Below are positions 6,324 through 12,002 of a stretch of 12,002 nt of DNA, in pieces. A program made the position numbers and the translations under genes. Each line of letters starts with the position of its first letter. The first letter of the stretch is position 1. Under the pieces are notes generated by a model. That model ran no database searches. It was given only the letters and a program-made list of their open reading frames with translations, and was not told where the DNA came from. Origin of the DNA: Gammaproteobacteria bacterium (GTDB taxonomy: Bacteria > Pseudomonadota > Gammaproteobacteria > SZUA-229); assembly GCA_026998145.1 (NCBI GenBank), contig JALTRC010000206.1, forward strand, positions 1 through 12,002, read 5' to 3'.

Positions 6324-6410
6324 CAGTAGAACAGGTATTCGGACTTGGGCCTGAGCCTTCACCGTTGCGCGACAGTAGCGGATTTTCACCGCTTTCCCCT
6401 GAATCTACTG
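6324..6410 (-). promoter_or_regulatory. Cobalamin (B12) riboswitch, compact form, in the nrdA leader
   Basis: The minus strand from 6399 to 6359 carries the conserved cobalamin-aptamer core: GGGGAAAGCGGUGAAAAUCC, then GCUACUGUCGCGCAACGGUGA. Further on comes the second landmark, AGUCCGAAUACCUG (6345 to 6332), equivalent to the B12-box end found in front of btuB and cobalamin genes. A closing helix is clear: CAGUAGA (6410-6404) pairs perfectly with UCUACUG (6330-6324), continued by CAGG/CCUG, and P3 forms as AGCGG/CCGCU. At about 87 nt it lacks the long peripheral domains of btuB-type members and has only a tiny GGC-UCAG-GCC stem between the two core blocks. Binding of cobalamin is expected to lower nrdAB expression, as known for nrdABS in Streptomyces coelicolor, where a B12-dependent class II enzyme takes over. 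Confidence 0.9.
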
Positions 6411-6411
6411 A

Positions 6412-6427
6412 CCACTAAATATGGGGT
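6412..6427 (-). promoter_or_regulatory. NrdR box 2 (promoter-proximal to nrdA)
   Basis: The minus-strand 16-mer ACCCCATATTTAGTGG matches 12 of 16 positions of the NrdR consensus acaCwAtATaTwGtgt. It starts exactly 31 bp (three helical turns) from box 1, the spacing typical of paired NrdR sites. It abuts the first base pair of the riboswitch closing helix, separated by one base. Confidence 0.75.
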
Positions 6428-6442
6428 TTAGTGTTTAAGTGG

Positions 6443-6458
6443 CCACAAGATAATGTGT
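6443..6458 (-). promoter_or_regulatory. NrdR box 1 (distal)
   Basis: The minus-strand 16-mer ACACATTATCTTGTGG matches 13 of 16 positions of the NrdR consensus. It covers the proposed -10 element TATCTT. NrdR is a repressor with its own ATP-cone that represses nrd operons when dATP is abundant; no nrdR gene is in this window. Confidence 0.8.
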
Positions 6459-6475
6459 TTTATTGAAAAAAACAA
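6447..6475 (-). promoter_or_regulatory. Candidate sigma70 promoter of nrdAB
   Basis: On the minus strand, -35 TTGTTT (6475-6470) and -10 TATCTT (6452-6447) are separated by 17 bp. This predicts a start near 6440, just before the riboswitch, and a leader of about 210 nt. The element matches are modest (3/6 and 4/6), but their position between the NrdR boxes and the aptamer supports them. Confidence 0.5.
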
Positions 6476-6516
6476 GTGAACTTTATCGGCTTTGTGAAGA
6501 AACTGGTTTGTTGGAT

Positions 6517-6643
6517 GTTTTAAAAGAATTTTCACCACAGAGGACACGGAGAGCACAGAGGTATTACTTGTGCTGCGCCGCAGGCGCAGTAACAATTCAA
6601 AACGCTTTTCTCTGTGTCCTCTGTGGTAAACCGCTTTTAAAAC
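6517..6643. repeat. Large concentric palindrome between nrdA promoter and hrpA 3' end
   Basis: Three perfect inverted pairs share one centre near 6580: GTTTTAAAAG (6517-6526) with CTTTTAAAAC (6634-6643); ACCACAGAGGACAC (6534-6547) with GTGTCCTCTGTGGT (6614-6627); and CTGCGCC (6573-6579) with GGCGCAG (6583-6589). The arms resemble family C units (CACAGAGGACACGGAG). It ends 1 nt past the hrpA stop and probably terminates or protects the hrpA transcript while insulating the nrdA promoter. Confidence 0.8.
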
Positions 6644-6644
6644 T

Positions 6645-9600
6645 TCAAGATTCTCTAATCTCACTCCACAATTTTTTCAGCCGCTTGGGCGATACCGGCT
6701 GTCGGGTGCCCAGGGACTGGGCGAATAAGGACACCCGGTATTCTTCCAGCATCCAGCGATAGTGCTCCAGATCGGGCGAGTGTATGCCTTTCTGCTCAAG
6801 CTGTTGCTGGCGCTTGTGGTATTCCTCGTATAAAAGATTCAGCTCAAGACGGAACTTGCGATCCTGTTCCGGTTTGTCCTGTAGTTTATCCAGCCGGGCC
6901 TGGATGGCTTTTAAATAGCGGGGGTATTCCCGCAGCCATTCCACTGGCGTTTGCAAAATAAAATTCTTATCAATCAAACTGTCCAGATGTTGCTGAATAT
7001 CGCTTAAGGCATCCAGCCAGCTTAGAGGTGGATTTTTAAGCTGCTTTTTCAGGCTGTGGAACTGGCTGAATATCTGCTGTAATAACTGGCACCAGTTTTT
7101 AGCATCTTCATAAAGGCTTTCCCTGCCTTCCACTAAACGCTGTTCAAATGCTTTCTGATTATTGACCGGACTGTGGTTAAAGGTCTGTTCAATAACAAGA
7201 TCAATAATATTCTGTTTTAAATGATCGCAGCTGTCGATGCTCTGATAATGCAAACACAGATTTTGTATATTGGGCAGATTACGGCGCAGGTGTTTAAGCT
7301 GCTCGCTGAGCTGGTTGATATATAACTGATGCAGCCCCTGCCGGTGATGTTGTTGCGCCTGCTGTTCCGATTGAAAAACGCGCAGGGCCACTTTTTTGCC
7401 TTCCCGGCTAAGCGCCGGATAAGCCATGATTTTTATACCCTGTATGGATTGCTCAAAAGTGGCGGGAATGTTATCCAGTATGCTGGCATCCACTTCATTC
7501 TGTTCAATGCTATTGGCGGGTTCTTTCTGTGCTGCGGTTTTTTGGGTCGATGGTTTTTTGCCCTTAATGGATTGCAAAAGCTGATTGAGATTTTTGCCTT
7601 CGGCAAGGGTCTTATTGCGCTCATCCATAATACGGAAGTTCATTATTAAATGATCATCCAGTTGCTCTGGTTGCCAGGCATCAAATGGAATCTCGGTGCC
7701 GGTGACTTTAAATAAACCCCGGGCCATGCTGCCGGTCAAAGAGCCTTCACCCGGTTTGCAGTTTTCCAGGCATACCCGGGCAAATTCCGGTGCGGGTACA
7801 AAGTTTTTGCGCAGGGCTTTTGGCAGGGAGCGAATCAGGGCGGTCATTTTTTCATGGAGCAGGCCGGGTACCAGCCATTCACATTGTTCCGCATCAATGG
7901 CATCCACTGTGGCCAGTGGTGAAACTAAGGTAATACCGTCCCGCTTCTGGCTGGGATCAAAATGATATTCCAGGGGAAAGTCCACTCCGTTTATATTTAA
8001 GTGATCGGGAAAATCATTATCGCTGATATGAGAAGCATCATGACGCATCACATCATCCGCCTGAAAATACAGGGTATTTTTCTGTTTGTCAGAAAGTGTT
8101 TTCAGCCATTTGAAAAAAGCCGGGCCGCTGTAAATATGTTCGGGAATTTTTTCATCATAAAAGGCAAACAGTTGTTCGTCGTCCACCAGAATATCCTGAC
8201 GCCGGGATTTGGCTTCCAGTGAAATCACCTGCTCAATCAGCTGGCGGTTATGAATAAAAAATTTTTCCCTGCAATCAAACTCACCCTGCACCAGTGCGCT
8301 GCGAATAAAAATCTCCCTGCTTTCCTGTGGATTGATCGGCCCGTAATTGATTTTGCGTTTAGGGTTGATGACCAGGCCAAACAATGTGCTTTGTTCAAAG
8401 GCGGCAACCTGCGCCTGCTTTTTTTCCCAGTGGGGTGTTTGATAACTGCGCTTTAACAGATGGGCGGCTTTTTGTTCGATCCAGTGGAGTTCAATTTTGG
8501 CATTGGTTCGTGCATAGACTTTTGTGGTTTCCACAATCTCGGCAGAGATTATCCATTTGGGACTTTTATTAAACAGGGCGGAGCCGGGAAAAATCTGATA
8601 CTTGCGATTACGGGCGCCCAGGTATTCCCTGTTCTCATGTTTAAAACCAATATGACTGAGTAGCCCTGCAAGCAAGGCAGAATGAATGCTGCTGTAGTCA
8701 GCCTCGTTTTGATTGATACGCAGTTTTAATTTGCCGAGGGTTTCGCTGATCTGTTTATGGGTGTCGCGCCATTCGCGCATACGCATCCAGGAAATAAAAT
8801 GCTGTTTGCACCACTGGCGCAATTTATTATTGCTGAGTTTTTTCTGCTGGCTTTCAAAACGCTGCCAGATATTCAGCAGGCTTAAAAAATCGGAGCGTTC
8901 GTCCTTGAATTTTTGCTGGGCTGTATCGGCGGCCTGTTGTTTGTCCATGGGCCGCTCCCGGGGATCCTGGGTGGCCAGCGCCGAGACAATAATCAGCACT
9001 TCTGCCAGCGATGATTCCTTTTCTGCTTCCAGCAGCATACGGGCCAGCCTCGGGTCCACGGGAATCTGGGACAGTTTTTTGCCGATGGGGGTGAGCCGGT
9101 GTTTTTCATCAATGGCGGCCAGCTCGAATAACAGTTTGTAGCCATCGCTGATCAATCGACTGTCGGGCGGCTCCACAAAGGGAAAATCATCCACATGGCC
9201 CAGCTTCATCTGCTCCATCTGCAAAATAACTGAAGCCAGATTGGTGCGCTGGATTTCCGGCTCGGTAAATTCCGGCCGCTGTTGAAAATCGTCTTCGCTG
9301 TACAGGCGAATACAAATACCATCGGCCACCCGGCCACAACGACCCTTGCGCTGATTGGCTGATGCCTGGGAGATTTTTTCTATGGGCAATCGCTGGATTT
9401 TGCTGCGCCAGGAATAACGGGAAATCCGCGCCAGCCCCGTGTCGATTACATAACGAATGCCGGGCACGGTCAGGGAGGTTTCCGCCACATTGGTGGCCAG
9501 CACAATGCGCCGTTTTGATGAGCTGTGAAATATTTTATTTTGCTCGCTGGCGGAAAGTCGCGCCAGTAGAGGCAGAATCTCCGTGTTGCGTAAATTGCAC

Positions 9601-10544
9601 TTGCCTAAAAACTGCGCCGCATCCCGGATATCCCGCTCGCCGCTGAGAAACACCAGAATATCCCCGTCCCCTTCCCGGCTCAGTTCATCCACCGCATCGG
9701 CAATGGCCTGGGGCAGCTCCTGTATCTGTTTGCCCGACTCATCTTCCATGGGGCGATAGCGAACTTCTACCGGATAGGAGCGGCCGGAAACACTGACAAT
9801 GGGGGCATTATTAAAGTGGTGGGAAAAACGCTCCGGGTCGATGGTGGCGGAGGTGATAATGATTTTAAGGTCGGGCCGTTTGGGCAGCAGGCGTTTGAGA
9901 TAGCCCAGTAGAAAATCAATATTCAGGCTGCGCTCGTGGGCCTCGTCAATAATAATGCAGTCGTATTGATTGAGATAGGGATCATGGAGAACCTCCGCCA
10001 GCAGTATGCCATCGGTCATCAGTTTAACCAGTGTCTGGGGGCGGCTTTTATCCGTAAAGCGTACCTTGAAACCAATCAGCTGCCCCAGCTCCGTTTGCAT
10101 TTCTTCGGCAATGCGGCTGGCCACAGAGCGAGCCGCCAGACGACGGGGTTGGGTGTGGGCGATCATGCCCCGGCTGCCCAGCCCGGCCTGCAGGCAGATT
10201 TTCGGTAGCTGGGTGGTTTTACCTGAGCCGGTTTCCCCGCAGACAATGGTGACCTGATGTTGCCCAATGGAGTGCAGAATATCGTCCCGTTTCTGGCTGA
10301 CTGGCAGGGATTCGGGATAGTGAATAAATGACGCGGAGCTGGTTTTTCGTTGTGCTGCCTTTGCTACGGATTTTTCAATTTGCGCCGCTAACTGATGTAA
10401 GGGCTGGTCAATATTCTGACCGGCTTGTATATTGCGTTTGAGTTGCCGGATGCGCCCCAGAAATTTTATTCGCTCGTTCTGCATACAGCTGCCCAGCTGT
10501 TGTTGGCAGAAGTGAATTAAAGGGGGCATCTGGTGCTTGGACAT
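6645..10544 (-). CDS. hrpA: DEAH-box ATP-dependent RNA helicase HrpA
   Basis: 1299 residues from the chosen ATG, almost exactly the E. coli HrpA length. Helicase motifs in order (numbered from that ATG): Walker A GETGSGKT 103-110, DEAH 200-203 (DEAHERSLNIDFLLGYLK), SAT 232-234, and motif VI QRKGRCGR 398-405. A winged-helix/ratchet region follows (helicase-associated domain), then a long C-terminal half characteristic of HrpA rather than the shorter HrpB. HrpA unwinds RNA using NTP; in E. coli it has been linked to fimbrial mRNA processing and to rescue of stalled or collided ribosomes. The frame is open upstream to a TTG at 10589, but that codon lies upstream of the likely transcription start, so ATG 10544 (MSKHQMPPLIHF) is preferred. 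The Shine-Dalgarno is weak (AAAAG). Transcribed alone; its 3' end abuts the palindrome at 6517-6643. Confidence 0.96.
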   Translation of the reverse strand: MSKHQMPPLIHFCQQQLGSCMQNERIKFLGRIRQLKRNIQAGQNIDQPLHQLAAQIEKSVAKAAQRKTSSASFIHYPESLPVSQKRDDILHSIGQHQVTIVCGETGSGKTTQLPKICLQAGLGSRGMIAHTQPRRLAARSVASRIAEEMQTELGQLIGFKVRFTDKSRPQTLVKLMTDGILLAEVLHDPYLNQYDCIIIDEAHERSLNIDFLLGYLKRLLPKRPDLKIIITSATIDPERFSHHFNNAPIVSVSGRSYPVEVRYRPMEDESGKQIQELPQAIADAVDELSREGDGDILVFLSGERDIRDAAQFLGKCNLRNTEILPLLARLSASEQNKIFHSSSKRRIVLATNVAETSLTVPGIRYVIDTGLARISRYSWRSKIQRLPIEKISQASANQRKGRCGRVADGICIRLYSEDDFQQRPEFTEPEIQRTNLASVILQMEQMKLGHVDDFPFVEPPDSRLISDGYKLLFELAAIDEKHRLTPIGKKLSQIPVDPRLARMLLEAEKESSLAEVLIIVSALATQDPRERPMDKQQAADTAQQKFKDERSDFLSLLNIWQRFESQQKKLSNNKLRQWCKQHFISWMRMREWRDTHKQISETLGKLKLRINQNEADYSSIHSALLAGLLSHIGFKHENREYLGARNRKYQIFPGSALFNKSPKWIISAEIVETTKVYARTNAKIELHWIEQKAAHLLKRSYQTPHWEKKQAQVAAFEQSTLFGLVINPKRKINYGPINPQESREIFIRSALVQGEFDCREKFFIHNRQLIEQVISLEAKSRRQDILVDDEQLFAFYDEKIPEHIYSGPAFFKWLKTLSDKQKNTLYFQADDVMRHDASHISDNDFPDHLNINGVDFPLEYHFDPSQKRDGITLVSPLATVDAIDAEQCEWLVPGLLHEKMTALIRSLPKALRKNFVPAPEFARVCLENCKPGEGSLTGSMARGLFKVTGTEIPFDAWQPEQLDDHLIMNFRIMDERNKTLAEGKNLNQLLQSIKGKKPSTQKTAAQKEPANSIEQNEVDASILDNIPATFEQSIQGIKIMAYPALSREGKKVALRVFQSEQQAQQHHRQGLHQLYINQLSEQLKHLRRNLPNIQNLCLHYQSIDSCDHLKQNIIDLVIEQTFNHSPVNNQKAFEQRLVEGRESLYEDAKNWCQLLQQIFSQFHSLKKQLKNPPLSWLDALSDIQQHLDSLIDKNFILQTPVEWLREYPRYLKAIQARLDKLQDKPEQDRKFRLELNLLYEEYHKRQQQLEQKGIHSPDLEHYRWMLEEYRVSLFAQSLGTRQPVSPKRLKKLWSEIRES

Positions 10545-10574
10545 AATCTTTTGTAACCGAAACAGGGTCGCGGT

Positions 10575-10602
10575 ATTATGCAGGAGCAATCCGGGGTTGC
10601 AA
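10575..10602 (-). promoter_or_regulatory. Candidate sigma70 promoter of hrpA
   Basis: On the minus strand, -35 TTGCAA (10602-10597) and -10 CATAAT (10580-10575) are 16 bp apart, placing the start near 10568 and leaving a leader of about 24 nt before ATG 10544. This also argues against the upstream TTG start, which would fall inside the promoter. Confidence 0.55.
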
Positions 10603-10662
10603 GTCAGGAAGACTGTGGTCGAAAAGCCGTGTTTATGATTGATTGGGGTAAATGAGAAAAGT

Positions 10663-11178
10663 ATGAAGAAGTTTTTTGGGCGAATTTTATTGCTATGTGT
10701 CTTTAGTCTGCCTGCTCTGGCTGATGAGGCTTATCCGATTATCACTTTTACCTGTGATAAATCTAATGATCTGATAAAAGTAAAAAATGAAGTGAAATGG
10801 GGTGATGAGGGTAAAAACTTTCAGTACTCCCCCGAACGGGGTACCTACAATCCCTGGGACTGGGTCAGCATAGGAAAAGGTGATATTCGGGAGAAAGTCA
10901 TTCGCCCGACCGGCAAGGTCGAGCTGAGTTGCCAGCTGAGTAATGGAATTTACAAGGTGATACTGGAGCCCAAAATATTTAATAAAAATTATCTGGGTAA
11001 ATGCGGCAAAAAAATATCTACCATGGTGACAGTTTTCAGAGGCGGCGCCATTTTGCTGGATAAAAAGCCGCTGGAAGAATTCTGTCTGGGCAATGCACCG
11101 ATTATTCGGGGTGTAAAGGTGATGGGGAAAACCGGCAAGGTTAAGTTATACCGAATGGCTAAGCATCGTTTTTATTAA
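10663..11178 (+). CDS. Secreted hypothetical protein with four cysteines
   Basis: 171 residues from the preferred ATG. Residues 1-20 are a clear Sec signal peptide (MKKFFGR, hydrophobic core LLLCVFSLP, cleavage after ALA before DEAYP), so the protein is exported. The mature part is basic and beta-rich in appearance, with C31, C90, C114 and C141, which could form two disulfides. It contains a YSPERGTYNPWDW segment and ends in a Lys/Arg-rich tail (GKTGKVKLYRMAKHRFY). I do not recognise the family. An in-frame ATG eight codons upstream (10639) would put a polar stretch before the signal peptide and lacks a Shine-Dalgarno, whereas 10663 follows GAGAAAAG; hence the start. It is divergent from hrpA. 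Its last 20 bp overlap the 3' end of the convergent Trp-rich gene. Confidence 0.8.
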   Translation: MKKFFGRILLLCVFSLPALADEAYPIITFTCDKSNDLIKVKNEVKWGDEGKNFQYSPERGTYNPWDWVSIGKGDIREKVIRPTGKVELSCQLSNGIYKVILEPKIFNKNYLGKCGKKISTMVTVFRGGAILLDKKPLEEFCLGNAPIIRGVKVMGKTGKVKLYRMAKHRFY

Positions 11179-11377
11179 GAGCTTGCTTAATCTTTTGCAG
11201 GCTGTCTTGCCACCGGGGGTTGGCCTCCCCCTGGCCCAGTTTAATTATTTGCCCCACTTCATTTTCATACCAGCCTTTATGATGCTGCAAAGGCTCCACC
11301 GAATAAGCCCACCAGCAACCATCTTCATCCTGGGCAATCCAGCGTACCCAGTGGGGCCAGCGGCTTTTATCCAGCAT
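11159..11377 (-). CDS. Trp-rich small conserved hypothetical protein
   Basis: 72 residues, cytosolic, no signal peptide. Seven tryptophans (W7, W10, W13, W22, W23, W36, W56) are concentrated in an N-terminal half reading WPHWVRWIAQDEDGCWWAYSVEP, followed by HHKGWYENEVGQIIKLG and a helical C-terminal tail. The pattern resembles small uncharacterised proteins of gammaproteobacteria; no function is known to me. Its ATG at 11377 lies inside the glutaredoxin gene (11-bp overlap, different frame), a strong sign of a translationally coupled two-gene operon. Its 3' end overlaps the convergent secreted-protein gene by 20 bp, including both stop codons. The overlap with the glutaredoxin gene and the non-random composition make this a real gene rather than a chance frame. 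Confidence 0.75.
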   Translation of the reverse strand: MLDKSRWPHWVRWIAQDEDGCWWAYSVEPLQHHKGWYENEVGQIIKLGQGEANPRWQDSLQKIKQALNKNDA

Positions 11378-11630
11378 CTTCCATTAACTCGTCCAGCTCA
11401 TCGTCCATGTGCATCATGGTCAGTTCGCTAAAACCACCTATCCATTTCCCATCAATGGTGATCTGGGGTACGGTGCGGGCCCCCTCGGTTTTTTCGGCCA
11501 TTTCCCGCAGGGCGCTGTGATCCGTATCCACCCGTGCTTCTTCATAGGGAATGCCCCATTTATTCAGCAGATTTTTGGTTTTGTCGCAAATCGGGCAGCG
11601 GCCGGTGCTGTAAATTTTGAGTCTTGCCAT
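11367..11630 (-). CDS. Glutaredoxin family protein (CPIC active site)
   Basis: 87 residues, the usual size of a classical glutaredoxin. Thioredoxin-fold landmarks are all present: N-terminal strand MARLKIYST, dithiol active site C12-P-I-C15, the cis-Pro loop TVP (53-55) and the GG motif (65-66, GKWIGGFSEL) that binds glutathione. It would reduce disulfides with glutathione; classical glutaredoxins re-reduce the C-terminal cysteines of NrdA, and nrdAB is 5 kb away, but no operon link exists. CPIC instead of the usual CPYC is a less common variant, and the acidic tail MHMDDELDELMEDAG is distinctive, so grxC is not assigned. The ATG at 11630 is preceded by AGGA at a good distance. It overlaps the start of the Trp-rich gene. 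Confidence 0.92.
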   Translation of the reverse strand: MARLKIYSTGRCPICDKTKNLLNKWGIPYEEARVDTDHSALREMAEKTEGARTVPQITIDGKWIGGFSELTMMHMDDELDELMEDAG

Positions 11631-11649
11631 TATGGTGTCCTGTGAAAAA

Positions 11650-11676
11650 CGGCGGCCAGTATAACAAATACCGCCG
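11650..11676 (-). promoter_or_regulatory. Extended -10 promoter of the glutaredoxin gene inside an inverted repeat
   Basis: The minus strand has TGTTATACT (11666-11658), an extended -10 (TGnTATACT), predicting a start about 20 nt before the ATG at 11630. No good -35 is seen, which extended -10 promoters tolerate. CGGCGG (11650-11655) and CCGCCG (11671-11676) form a perfect 6-bp inverted repeat around the -10, a possible operator or leader hairpin. Confidence 0.5.
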
Positions 11677-11784
11677 GTTTTATAGAAATCCTCTGATAGC
11701 CTTATTTTTTCTATGTTTCATCCTTTGATTGATGGTTATACAATAAGCGCCCGTTATAGATACTGATATGCTCAGGAGAGTCGC

Positions 11785-12002
11785 ATGACATTTAAGGTAA
11801 CCGTTCAGCCCAGTGGCCATACATTTGAGGTGGAGCCGGGAGAATCTGTTCTGGATGCGGCGCTACGTCAGTCTGTTGAGCTGGCCTATGGTTGTCGCTC
11901 AGGTGCCTGTGGTGCCTGTGAAGGCTTTATTCTAAAGGGCAGTGTTCATTATGATGATGAGCCCATTGCCTTAAGCGATGAAATGAAGCAGGCCAATAAA
12001 GC
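11785..12002 (+). CDS. [2Fe-2S] ferredoxin-domain protein, probably N-terminus of a flavin/NAD(P)H reductase (3' partial)
   Basis: The frame opens at ATG 11785, preceded by CAGGAGAG, and stays open to the window end (72 complete codons). It encodes a plant-type ferredoxin fold: VTVQPSGHTFEVEPGESVLDA, then the cluster loop with C37, C42 and C45 (CRSGACGAC); the fourth Cys, expected some 30 residues later, lies beyond the window. This N-terminal sequence resembles proteins annotated CDP-6-deoxy-delta-3,4-glucoseen reductase (AscD-like), in which the ferredoxin domain is followed by FAD- and NAD(P)H-binding domains. Those domains cannot be seen here, so a stand-alone ferredoxin is not excluded. 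It is divergent from the glutaredoxin gene. A TATACA-like hexamer at about 11737 could be its -10, but no matching -35 is clear. Confidence 0.85.
   Translation, partial: MTFKVTVQPSGHTFEVEPGESVLDAALRQSVELAYGCRSGACGACEGFILKGSVHYDDEPIALSDEMKQANK

Noticed and set aside
6234..6334. Possible pairing of GUUCU in the riboswitch 3' strand with GGAAC at the nrdA ribosome site as the switching mechanism.
   Set aside because: Only five pairs including a G-U, and the logic would be inverted (ligand-stabilised aptamer would free the site).
6105..6389. A 94-codon minus-strand frame overlapping the riboswitch and nrdA start, considered as a leader peptide.
   Set aside because: It covers the conserved riboswitch core and overlaps nrdA in another frame; no ribosome site was seen, and the RNA structure explains the conservation better.
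6463..6762. A 99-codon plus-strand frame running through the palindrome into the hrpA 3' end.
   Set aside because: It is translated repeat sequence fused to antisense hrpA, with no plausible protein features.
2631..10257. Numerous plus-strand open frames of 60-140 codons antisense to nrdB, nrdA and hrpA, plus minus-strand alternative-frame ones inside nrdA.
   Set aside because: They follow the codon structure of the real genes, lack ribosome binding sites and show no recognisable family; they are shadows.
10545..10589. In-frame upstream TTG start for hrpA at 10589.
   Set aside because: It falls within the proposed hrpA promoter (-10 CATAAT at 10575-10580), and ATG 10544 gives a protein of E. 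coli HrpA length.
10639..10662. Upstream ATG for the secreted protein at 10639.
   Set aside because: It would add a polar octapeptide before the signal peptide and lacks a Shine-Dalgarno, unlike ATG 10663.

Overview
This window looks like chromosomal DNA of a gammaproteobacterium of moderate GC content. The evidence is an E. coli-length HrpA helicase, a class Ia ribonucleotide reductase whose large subunit carries two ATP-cones (the Pseudomonas aeruginosa architecture), and GTAG-headed REP palindromes. The genus cannot be fixed from the sequence.

Layout. Positions 1-327 hold the 3' end of a receiver-like protein of unknown function. Positions 328-2072 form a repeat-rich accessory block: a small exported haem protein with a C-terminal CxxCH, an AT-richer conserved hypothetical, and a cysteine-rich CWC-type protein, all on the minus strand. 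Two compound repeats in inverted orientation bracket this block. Positions 2073-6475 are the nrdA-nrdB unit on the minus strand, with its control region at 6230-6475. Positions 6645-10544 are hrpA (minus). Positions 10663-11178 encode a secreted hypothetical (plus). It converges on, and overlaps by 20 bp, a glutaredoxin/Trp-rich small-protein pair (minus, 11159-11630). At 11785 a [2Fe-2S] ferredoxin-domain protein starts on the plus strand and runs off the window.

Main discovery. The nrdAB control region stacks two known regulatory systems in under 140 bp. Two NrdR-box-like 16-mers lie exactly 31 bp apart over a plausible sigma70 promoter. Immediately downstream, at the likely 5' end of the mRNA, is a compact cobalamin (B12) riboswitch. 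This implies repression by (d)ATP-sensing NrdR at initiation and by B12 on the transcript. It predicts a B12-dependent (class II, nrdJ) reductase elsewhere in the genome.

A second pattern is that six gene 3' ends (the partial first gene, the cytochrome, the AT-rich hypothetical, nrdB, nrdA, hrpA) each have a repeat or palindrome starting 1-7 nt past the stop codon. Three repeat families are involved: REP/BIME family A (GTCGGGTTA stem), BIME family B (GGTGGATC stem, lying inside the nrdAB operon), and a purine-rich family C (GACGCAGAGGC-type).

No tRNA, rRNA, CRISPR array, insertion-sequence transposase or prophage gene was seen.
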